From assembly GCA_002423895.1 (NCBI GenBank), contig DIOL01000007.1, positions 1-41,333 of the forward strand: a stretch of 41,333 bases of DNA. The letters are read 5' to 3'. Made by a program: the position numbers and the translations under genes. The notes under the pieces were generated by a model that was not told the DNA's origin, searched no databases, and saw nothing but the letters and a program-made list of their open reading frames with translations. This document shows, one piece after another, positions 35,801 through 41,333 of this stretch (its first letter is position 1; every line of letters begins with the position of its first letter). This DNA is from Bacteroidales bacterium UBA5515. Its GTDB lineage: Bacteria > Bacteroidota > Bacteroidia > Bacteroidales > P3.

Positions 35801-37058
35801 ATTTGGATTTGTATTTGGCTCTCAAGCAAACATAATGGACAAAGCAATTGGTAAAGGCTGGCTCTCCAAAGATTCTTTAATGAATAATGCTTTTCAACAA
35901 AAAAGCACTACAACTTTAAATGGACAAATAAGTATTGAACCTCTTCAAGATTTTAAAATTAACTTACGTTTCTCCAAAAATCAATCGGAAACATACCTTG
36001 CTTATTATAAATTTGACCCAACTGAAAATAGAGTTATTGGTCCACTCTCCCCTGCAATTACAGGAAATTACAGCACATCAATAATAACAATTTCTACCTT
36101 CTTCACTCCTATCAACGAAGATAATTCAAGCTCTGTATTCAACAAATTCTTAGACTATAGAGATATTATTGCAAAAAGATTAGCTCAGGGCAATCCAAAC
36201 TATAGTGGAAATATGATTATGGACACTAATAATGGCAAATTGTATCCTGATGGTTATGGAGCAACCTCTCAACAGGTTCTTATTCCTGCTTTCTTAGCTG
36301 CTTATGCTGGCACTGATCCAAATACAAGAAGCCTAAATCCTTTCAATAAAATACCTCTACCTAACTGGAAAATTGAATATACTGGACTTGGTAAGATTAA
36401 ATTTCTTCAAAAATGGGTTACTTCCATAACTCTTTCCAACGATTATATGTCAACTTATAATATTGGAGCTTTCCGTTCCGACATTAGAGTACCAACAAGA
36501 GACGCTCGTTATGATTATGGTACAGAATGGATAAGAAATGAGATTAATAATAACTACATAGCTAAAGATGTTATTGATAATATTACTATAAATGAATCTT
36601 TCTCTCCTTTAATCAAGGTTGAAGTTAATCTTAAAAACTCATTTCAAGCCAATTTTGAACTTCGTAAGGACAGAAACCTTTCAATGAGTTTTTCTAATAA
36701 TCAACTTACTGAAATTAATCGACTTTCATATGTTATTGGTGGAGGCTATCGTTTTAAAGATGTTAAAGTTAATATTCGTGCAGGCAACAGTACAAGAGAG
36801 CTAAAGAGTGATATTGATATTAAAGCCAATTTCAATTGGAACAAGAACACAACAATACTAAGAAAGATTGACCAAAATGTTAATCTTATGTCTTCAGGTT
36901 CTGATGTTCTAACATTTGATGTTCGTGGAGAATATGCTTTAACAGAAAAAATTATGTTTACTGTTTTCTTTGAAATGACTATCAATACTCCTTATGTATC
37001 GAATGCCTACCCTAATTCAATGACTCAAGGAGGTTTCAAACTAAGGTTAATGCTATAA
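29874..37058 (+). CDS. sprA: SprA/Sov, outer-membrane translocon of the type IX secretion system
   Basis: 2394 residues, in the normal range for SprA. Signal peptide MNIKNRSLGLSCLFVILISI (to about 29). SprA is the very large beta barrel through which proteins with T9SS sorting tails leave the cell. The N-terminal part carries the conserved block around residues 145-280 (IDIRPSGSAELRFAIVNNN, SFGLNYNTGATFSFEN, EAGNISFPLPTTLIQGSQ, LFGAKTKLKFGKL). A lysine/proline/aspartate-rich low-complexity linker lies at about 1885-1925 (SKPQPKDKDNPDDKKNPNDK). The protein ends in a barrel strand GGFKLRLML. The likely clients in this window are the proteins at 2-1024 and 14538-26309. It is probably transcribed with ruvA. 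Confidence 0.95.
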   Translation: MNIKNRSLGLSCLFVILISIFFTTQGYANAFPLLTINPDSTRYGIDGTSPLHLQNPSNITTEIQYDEKNNEYILIKRIGDLVIERRVLSFADYQNYDMDQMINDYWKNRSASSKITTSNEGLLDNLIPQLRINSELFETIFGGQTIDIRPSGSAELRFAIVNNNREDLSIQENQRSTTRFDFEENIQLNVNAKIGEAISFGLNYNTGATFSFENELKLKYEGKEDNIIQSIEAGNISFPLPTTLIQGSQTLFGAKTKLKFGKLYLDAVFSEQKSEASNITVEGGAQLRDFNIKADEYEANKHYFLAQYFYDNYNNAMASLPLINSNVNIIKLEVWRTNVGAAVYENRNLVAFADLGEKNPFGQNPFIENPSGLIYPDGNRSNNLLTAVNVSNIRNINNISSMLQGMGFVAGQNYEKIESARKLNSSEYSYNSRLGFISLNQPLTNDQVLAVAFRYQIIGDTTIYQVGEFSDEGINDPNTLVVKLLKSSTLNVRNPMWKLMMKNIYSLQAYQIQREDFRLNILYQGDEQGIPMGYFNEGEKKGVPLIQLFGLDRMDNQQNPYPDGVFDFMDNAIVNGGTIVSDRGSIVFPFVEPFGKDLRNLLGDNDIANKYCFDSLYALTISQAQQYPDKNKYYLEGRYKSESGSEISLNGMNIPQGSVRVMAGGITLTEGIDYTVDYAMGRVKIINQGYLSSGTPITVSTESHQLFSMTTKRMMGLRASYELSKDFNLGATLLNLHEKPITNKVNYGEEPMSNTLWGFDFNYKKEVNFITKLVDLLPFYSTKSPSNLSLTGEFAHFIPGNPSVIGNTGTAYIDDFEAAKTSIDLRAIGAWHLSSTPQDFSSANSLFPETNPNLGWEYGFNRAKVAWYSVDDIFYSNDAPSNINKEDRSQPYARQILEREVHPNKEIASGQPTNIREFNLAFYPEERGPYNYDTTSLYSAGLNADGSLKNPETRWGGIMRKIDATDFEAANIEYIEFWLMDPFIGNENARGGKLYFNIGDISEDILRDGRKSFENGLPSTSTVVDVDSTIWGRVPRLQAIVNAFNNDPTSRQYQDIGYDGLSSSDEKSFFDRFLNIAQGQLNADAFASLENDPSADDFRYFRSTYYDNNNVKITERYKQFNNSEGNSAVTDNASLYSSQQTSLPNVEDINQDNTLSEAENYYEYKIDLDPTNLVVGQNYITDIQNATSINLPNGKTTECKWYQFKIPIRNPQKTVGSIQGFQSIRFIRMFLKDFEEPVILRFATFELVSGDWRKYTDNLLSPGIYPTGTQTENTTFTVASVNIEENGKRSPIPYVLPPGIDREKMYSSTSFQQMNEQSLSMKVTDLSDGDARAIYKTSELDMRQYKKIKMFVHAEKMLEKDDYKSGEVNLFVRLGSDFTNNYYEYELPLNFTPWYTGLTDDKAIWPEVNNVEIDLEKIVKVKESRNRKVRSGDNSVSGLLPYHEIVDGRKITVLGSPSISNVKVLMIGVRNPKKNNAQDNDDMLSKSVEVWINELRLTDFNKSSGWAATGFARTNLADLGDVSFSGSYRSAGFGSLEQSINQISQDDVSSIDISTNIELGKFFPKTSGVRLPMHFDYSKQVANPRYNPLDPDVKLKDDLLSYRTEREKDSIRNMVQDYTSRTNLNFMNIRKDKTPTADSKQYVLGLENFDASYSYSNIYSRDVDISYNSKTQHRGGINYNYNFKTNPVRPFLKSKIFKPKAFALIRDLTFHYKPKSLTFRTEAVRDFEETLIRPKSKGIIIMEPYYFKQFYWNRAYNFAYDITQNLKINYNATMNARIDEPRGKIDTKAKRDSVWESVFELGKAQQFRQKTDITWNVPINKLPYLDWVRLTTSYNTEYIFTGSTQALERLGNTIENPTRISVNTNFSFTTIYNKIPFIKKVLNPTKTSPRKMPTSKPQPKDKDNPDDKKNPNDKQDSVESTATKIFKAIGEYSIRLLTSVKQGNINYSQSNGTYIPGFMPVSKYFGMDPNTGWAPGFGFVFGSQANIMDKAIGKGWLSKDSLMNNAFQQKSTTTLNGQISIEPLQDFKINLRFSKNQSETYLAYYKFDPTENRVIGPLSPAITGNYSTSIITISTFFTPINEDNSSSVFNKFLDYRDIIAKRLAQGNPNYSGNMIMDTNNGKLYPDGYGATSQQVLIPAFLAAYAGTDPNTRSLNPFNKIPLPNWKIEYTGLGKIKFLQKWVTSITLSNDYMSTYNIGAFRSDIRVPTRDARYDYGTEWIRNEINNNYIAKDVIDNITINESFSPLIKVEVNLKNSFQANFELRKDRNLSMSFSNNQLTEINRLSYVIGGGYRFKDVKVNIRAGNSTRELKSDIDIKANFNWNKNTTILRKIDQNVNLMSSGSDVLTFDVRGEYALTEKIMFTVFFEMTINTPYVSNAYPNSMTQGGFKLRLML

Positions 37059-37199
37059 AACCTTATTATAATTTTATAAATACTTGTTTCGCATTAAGTG
37101 GAATAACAAATGGAAATATGATTAATAATATTTCAAATAATATTCGTAAGTTTGCAGCTTGCAAAAAGACTTATTTTTATAATAAATATCAGTAAAAGA

Positions 37200-37937
37200 A
37201 TGTATGTGTTGTTTATAAAAGAGCTTAATAGCTTTCTTTCTTCTTTAATGGGATATATTACCATTATTGTATTTTTAGCTGTTATGGGTTTATTCCTTTG
37301 GGTATTGCCTATGGAATTTAATGTAATTGATTTTGGATATGCAGGTATTGATGGATTGTTTATGATTGCTCCCTGGGTTTTTCTTTTCCTTATTCCTGCC
37401 ATTACAATGAAAATGCTTGCTGAAGAAAGAAAAAACGGAACTATTGAACTTCTCTTAACCAAACCTCTTAGCGATATTTCAATTATAATGGCTAAGTTTT
37501 TAGCTGGAGTTACTCTTGTTTTCTTATCTATTTTGCCAACTGTGGTTTATGTAATTGCAGTATATCAACTGGGAATGCCAAAGGGTAATCTGGATTTAGG
37601 AGGTATAATAGGTTCTTACATTGGTTTAATTTTGCTTGGAGGTGTCTTTGTTGCAATTGGAGTTTTTTCCTCTTCCATAACAAATAATCAAATTATTGCC
37701 TTTATTGTTTCTGTACTTATTTGTGCTTTTACCTACATTGGATTTGATGCAATTGCAAGTTTGGGAATTTTGGGTGATGCCGATTTAATTGTTAAGTCAA
37801 TTGGAATTAATCATCACTATGTTTCAATTAGTCGTGGAGTGATTGATTCAAGAGATGTTATATATTATTTAAGTGCAATATTTTTCTTTCTTTTGCTCAC
37901 AAAGATTAGTTTAGAAAGTAGAAACTGGAAGAAATAA
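37200..37937 (+). CDS. gldF: GldF, ABC transporter permease of the gliding/T9SS-linked set
   Basis: 245 residues from the ATG at 37200, giving MYVLFIKELNSFLSSLMGY; the frame is open to a TTG at 37152, but the added residues lack the family start. Six membrane helices of the ABC-2 permease type, with EERKNGTIELLLTKPLSDISIIMAKFLAG after the second helix, the conserved cytoplasmic motif of this group. In Flavobacterium, GldF and GldG with the ATPase GldA are reported to be needed for gliding. In non-gliding Bacteroidota the role is unclear. gldG follows after 10 bases; gldA is not in the window. A gap of 141 bases separates it from sprA. Confidence 0.9.
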   Translation: MYVLFIKELNSFLSSLMGYITIIVFLAVMGLFLWVLPMEFNVIDFGYAGIDGLFMIAPWVFLFLIPAITMKMLAEERKNGTIELLLTKPLSDISIIMAKFLAGVTLVFLSILPTVVYVIAVYQLGMPKGNLDLGGIIGSYIGLILLGGVFVAIGVFSSSITNNQIIAFIVSVLICAFTYIGFDAIASLGILGDADLIVKSIGINHHYVSISRGVIDSRDVIYYLSAIFFFLLLTKISLESRNWKK

Positions 37938-37947
37938 GAAATAGTTT

Positions 37948-39783
37948 ATGAAAATATTGAGTGTTATCAAAGGGCTTTTTGGAAAAACCGATGCCAAAAC
38001 TGATGTTAAGAAATCCCATATATTACAACTTGTAATTGGGCTTGTTGCGATAATTTTCCTAAATGTTGTAGGTTTTTATTTCTTCAGTAGATTAGACCTT
38101 ACAAGTGAAAAACGTTATACCCTATCAAAATCAACAAAGCAACTTCTTAAAAACGTTGATGATATTGTTTTCATTCGTTGTTACTTGGAAGGTGAAATTC
38201 CTGCAGACTACAAGCGTTTGAGAAATGAAACGAAGGAAATGATTAACCAGTTTCGTTCCTACAATAAAAATATTGAGTTTGAGTTTTTAAATCCTAATGA
38301 CTTTAAGGATAAAAAAGATCAAGCACAATTTTATCAACGTTTGTTTGAAAAAGGATTTCAACCAATTTTAAAGACCTCTCAGCAAAAGGATGGTCAAGTT
38401 AGACAATATATGTTTCCTTATTTGGAAATATCATATAAAGGAGAAACAAAAATCATTTCTCTTATTTCTACAAAGGGAACTGGCGAACAGGAAATTCTTA
38501 ACAGTTCAGTTCAAAACTTAGAATATAACATTTACTCTGCTCTTAGAAGTCTTACAACTTCGTTCAAAAACCGTATTGCAATTATTAGAGGTCATGGAGA
38601 ATGGGATTTGCCTTATATGTGGGATTTCATTTCAAGTATAAATGATTTCTATGCAATTGATACTGTTACTTTGGGAGAAAGACTGAATGCAGTTACCGAT
38701 AGAGTATACGATTCTTTGCACCCTAATGAAGTAAAATTCAGAAACATTTACAAAACTCTAATTATAGCTAATCCAACAAGTGTATTCTCTTATAAGGATT
38801 TCTATATCTTAGACCAATTTGTTATGCATGGAGGAAGAATTCTTTGGCTTGTTGATCCATTGCAATGCTCAATGGATAGCATTCAAAATAAAGGAGAAAC
38901 CTATGCCATTACAAATATGACAGGAGTAAACGATCCTCTTTTCCGCTATGGAGCCAGACTAAACACTAATTTGGTTATGGATATGCAATGCTCAAAAGTT
39001 CCTATCATTACTGGAGTTTATGGAGATAATACTCCTCAATTTACTTTCTATCCTTGGAATTTCTTCCCTGTTTTAAGCCCTAACTCCAACCATATTATTT
39101 CTGAAAAGATTAATCCTATAAAGATGCAGTTTGCAAGCAGTATTGATACAATACAAAATAATATTACAAAAACTCCTTTGCTAACCACTTCCAACAACAC
39201 GCGTATTATAAACGCTCCAGCAATTGTTTCTCTTGAAATGCTAAAACAAAAGCAAGACCCAAGACTTTTTAACCTTTCCAAATTAAATGTTGCCATGCTT
39301 TTGGAAGGAAAATTCATCTCTGCTTTCAAACATCGTTTGGCACCAGAAATGTTGGAAAATCAGATAATCGCTTATAAGGAAACATGTGACACAACAAATT
39401 CAATGATTGTTGTTGCTGATGGAGATATAATTAGAAACGACTACGTTAACGGACAACCTTTGCCTTTGGGATATGATAGATTTACAAGGGAGATGTACGG
39501 GAATAAAGAATTTTTGATAAATTGTGTGAACTATCTTTGTGGAGATGAAGATATGATTCCTCTTCGTTCAAGAGAAGTTGCAATGAGAAAATTGGATAGT
39601 GTAAAGGCTGAAAAGGAAAAAACATTTTGGCAAATAATCAATATTGGATTACCAATTGTTATTGTTCTTATTATGGGATTCGCTATTTCTTTCTTTAGAA
39701 AAAGAAAATACATTTACGCTCCTGTAAACCAAAACACACAAAAACAAAACCGTTTTAATAGAAAAAAAGATAAAAAGGCATGA
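37948..39783 (+). CDS. gldG: GldG, membrane-anchored ABC-associated auxiliary protein
   Basis: 611 residues. An N-terminal membrane anchor (about 26-47, HILQLVIGLVAIIFLNVVGF) is followed by the family stretch LDLTSEKRYTLSKSTKQLLKNVDD. The large periplasmic domain includes IAIIRGHGEWDLPYMWDFI and GGRILWLVDPLQCSMDS, typical of the GldG/IFT52-like fold. A second membrane helix is at about 561-582 before a basic tail. GldG partners GldF in the inner membrane. Its last four bases overlap the start of the next gene (ATGA), so translation is coupled. Confidence 0.9.
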   Translation: MKILSVIKGLFGKTDAKTDVKKSHILQLVIGLVAIIFLNVVGFYFFSRLDLTSEKRYTLSKSTKQLLKNVDDIVFIRCYLEGEIPADYKRLRNETKEMINQFRSYNKNIEFEFLNPNDFKDKKDQAQFYQRLFEKGFQPILKTSQQKDGQVRQYMFPYLEISYKGETKIISLISTKGTGEQEILNSSVQNLEYNIYSALRSLTTSFKNRIAIIRGHGEWDLPYMWDFISSINDFYAIDTVTLGERLNAVTDRVYDSLHPNEVKFRNIYKTLIIANPTSVFSYKDFYILDQFVMHGGRILWLVDPLQCSMDSIQNKGETYAITNMTGVNDPLFRYGARLNTNLVMDMQCSKVPIITGVYGDNTPQFTFYPWNFFPVLSPNSNHIISEKINPIKMQFASSIDTIQNNITKTPLLTTSNNTRIINAPAIVSLEMLKQKQDPRLFNLSKLNVAMLLEGKFISAFKHRLAPEMLENQIIAYKETCDTTNSMIVVADGDIIRNDYVNGQPLPLGYDRFTREMYGNKEFLINCVNYLCGDEDMIPLRSREVAMRKLDSVKAEKEKTFWQIINIGLPIVIVLIMGFAISFFRKRKYIYAPVNQNTQKQNRFNRKKDKKA

Positions 39784-40850
39784 AACAATTAACACGAAAA
39801 CAGAAAAACTATATAATTATTGGAGTAATTATTCTTCTTTGCATAATTACTGCTATTGTACTTTTAACTCGTAAGGACTCAACCTTAGAGCAAAATTTCC
39901 ATATCGAAGACTCTACCAAAATTACTCGAATTGTAATGGAAGACAGAGATGGAAATAAAACAGATTTAAAGAAGACTAACGATAGTGTTTGGACAGTAAA
40001 CAACGATTTCCAAGCAGCACCAATGATGGTTAACACCCTTTTGGAAACTCTTAGAGACATGAGAGTGAAAGGACCTGTTGCAAAGGCTGCTCATGCTAAT
40101 ATCGTTAAACAACTTTCAGCAAGAAATGTAAAAGTTGATGTTTACCTTCAAAGTTACTATATCAACATAGGATTTATAAAGCTTTTCAAAAAAGAAAAAC
40201 TTGAGAAAACAATTTATGTGGGCGACCAGACAATGGACAATATGGGAACATTTATGATGGTTAAGGGGAAAAACAATCCTTCCGTCATTCATATTCCTAA
40301 CTTTAGAGGTTATCTTTCAACACGTTTTACTGCAGATCCTAATGATTGGAAAACTCACACAATATTCAAATACAATCCTAAAGACATCGCCTTAATTAGA
40401 GTTGAATTACCTCAACTTCCAGAAGAAAGTTTTGAAATATACAGCGAAGGAAACACTTTCCATTTCAAGTTATTAAAAGATAAAGAAAGACTTTCAGCTT
40501 TTGATACCATTAAAGTTACTGCACTTATTTCAAGTTTCTTCGATCTTAACTTCGAAAACGTAGCAAAAGATATTCCAAAAATTCAAGTAGATACTATCTT
40601 CTCTAAATCTCCAAGCTTTATCTTTACTGTTAAAGACAAAAAAGGAAATACTAAAAGCCTTAGAACTTATATGAAACTTAACGAAGGCACATGGGTAAGT
40701 GAGAACGACAAGGACGATTTCTATGAAATATTTGATATAAACAGAATGTATGGAATTATGGATGGAAGCAAAGACACATTAATTTTACAATATTTTGCCT
40801 TTGACAACCTACTAAAACCAGCCTCCTACTATTTCCCAAGAAAGAATTAG
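39780..40850 (+). CDS. DUF4340-like membrane-anchored protein of the gldFG set
   Basis: 356 residues. One N-terminal membrane helix (about 11-29, YIIIGVIILLCIITAIVLL) and a periplasmic domain with the DUF4340 pattern: an early ITRIVMEDRDGNKTDLKK strand pair followed by SVWTVNN and a later YVGDQTMDNMGTFMMVKG, SVIHIPNFRGYLSTRF. DUF4340 proteins commonly follow GldG-like genes, and the 4-bp overlap with gldG supports a shared complex. Precise role unknown. A strong terminator 10 bases downstream ends the unit. Confidence 0.8.
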   Translation: MKQLTRKQKNYIIIGVIILLCIITAIVLLTRKDSTLEQNFHIEDSTKITRIVMEDRDGNKTDLKKTNDSVWTVNNDFQAAPMMVNTLLETLRDMRVKGPVAKAAHANIVKQLSARNVKVDVYLQSYYINIGFIKLFKKEKLEKTIYVGDQTMDNMGTFMMVKGKNNPSVIHIPNFRGYLSTRFTADPNDWKTHTIFKYNPKDIALIRVELPQLPEESFEIYSEGNTFHFKLLKDKERLSAFDTIKVTALISSFFDLNFENVAKDIPKIQVDTIFSKSPSFIFTVKDKKGNTKSLRTYMKLNEGTWVSENDKDDFYEIFDINRMYGIMDGSKDTLILQYFAFDNLLKPASYYFPRKN

Positions 40851-40860
40851 AAATATATCA

Positions 40861-40900
40861 ATGTATAGCTAAAATTACTGTTTTAGCTATACATTTTAAT
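40861..40900 (+). terminator. Terminator after the gldFG unit
   Basis: Perfect 14-bp stem ATGTATAGCTAAAA / TTTTAGCTATACAT around TTACTG, then TTTAAT. The A/T symmetry means it could work on both strands. Confidence 0.75.
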
Positions 40901-40926
40901 TATAAACCACTTTGAGTTATAATATA

Positions 40927-41333
40927 ATTTGGAAGCATATTTTAATTACGCAGATATTTTTAACTATCTGCGTTTTGGATATTTATGCAACCCCTCAAAT
41001 TCACGATAAACTTATATACAAAGGAGATACTCTCTATGTATATTTACATCTACCAGATGAATTTTATAAACCAGACACTGTAAGAATTGATTCTTTCGTT
41101 TATGTTAATAGAGAACTAAATATTAATCTATTCGGTGGGAAAGAATCTTGTCTAAGTACAGCATGTGGTAATGGATATTGTTGTACTTGGGAAATTATAG
41201 ATAATCAATTATATTTAACAGGTATTTATAGTTGTTGCTATGATAATGATTCTATACAAGCAGATTTAAACTTATTATTCAAAGAAAGACTTATTGATGG
41301 TAGAGTAAAAGCTACTTGGATTGATGGTAGTTT
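40927..41333 (+). CDS. Small exported protein, cut by the window edge, start codon unclear
   Basis: The frame is open from 40915 to the end. Translation gives a signal-peptide-like start (KHILITQIFLTICVLDIYA, then TPQIHDKLIYKGDTLYVY) and a body with CLSTACGNGYCCTWEIIDNQLYLTGIY and GRVKATWIDG. This resembles, from memory, a family of short Bacteroidota exported proteins with 'IYNGDTL' and 'TACWRGY..WEI'. No ATG or GTG begins the frame: the codon before KHIL is TGG and the one before that is ATT (40927), while an in-frame TTG (40975) would remove most of the signal. So it either uses a rare start or is damaged. Confidence 0.55.
   Translation, partial: MWKHILITQIFLTICVLDIYATPQIHDKLIYKGDTLYVYLHLPDEFYKPDTVRIDSFVYVNRELNINLFGGKESCLSTACGNGYCCTWEIIDNQLYLTGIYSCCYDNDSIQADLNLLFKERLIDGRVKATWIDGS

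Noticed and set aside
37152..37199. Upstream TTG start of gldF
   Set aside because: The 16 extra residues precede the conserved MYVLFIKEL start; the ATG at 37200 gives the expected GldF length.
40985..41083. Short plus-strand frame starting at the ATG at 40985
   Set aside because: It stops after about 30 codons and is out of frame with the clear exported-protein reading, which carries the family-like motifs.

Overview
The window is AT-rich chromosomal DNA from a member of the Bacteroidota, most likely Bacteroidales-like. The reasons are SprA and GldF/GldG homologues, two proteins with type IX secretion system (T9SS) C-terminal sorting tails, a TonB receptor with the basic NVFRFKRF-type leader, Bacteroidota-type Tgt and GH3 proteins, and promoters of the form TTTG-N19-TAnnTTTG. 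I cannot name a genus. No ribosomal RNA, integrase, transposase or CRISPR array is visible.

Layout. 1-1024: the 3' part of a T9SS-secreted repeat protein. 1025-3700: an accessory island with two copies of a MITE-like palindromic element, a RloA-like ATPase plus RloB-like protein on the minus strand (probable anti-phage pair), and tRNA-Arg(ACG). A perfect 48-bp direct repeat made of the last 7 nt of the tRNA plus its terminator brackets the ATPase/RloB segment. 3833-13528: a TonB receptor; a minus-strand set of GT2 glycosyltransferase, ECF sigma factor and GNAT acetyltransferase; then a plus-strand run of tgt, a LptF/LptG-type permease, GH3-like enzyme, SufE and an orphan OppC-type permease. 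13862-26309: a small secreted protein and a giant 3923-residue T9SS substrate with its own promoter and terminator. 26582-28738: two small exported proteins and panB. 29279-40850: ruvA, sprA, gldF, gldG and a GldG-associated DUF4340-like protein. The right edge cuts a small exported protein with no normal start codon.

Biological theme. The window holds the T9SS outer-membrane translocon (SprA) together with two of its likely clients, and the GldF/GldG membrane components.

The least explained signal is non-coding. Two intergenic regions (13585-13725 and 28852-29172) hold five separate short-word arrays. Each uses a different word, and within each array the word recurs at an exact, constant step of 21, 22 or 23 bp, close to two DNA helical turns, with variable sequence between. 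The clearest is seven perfect copies of TCATGGCATGA at exactly 22-bp steps between panB and ruvA. I do not know a named element class that fits all five.
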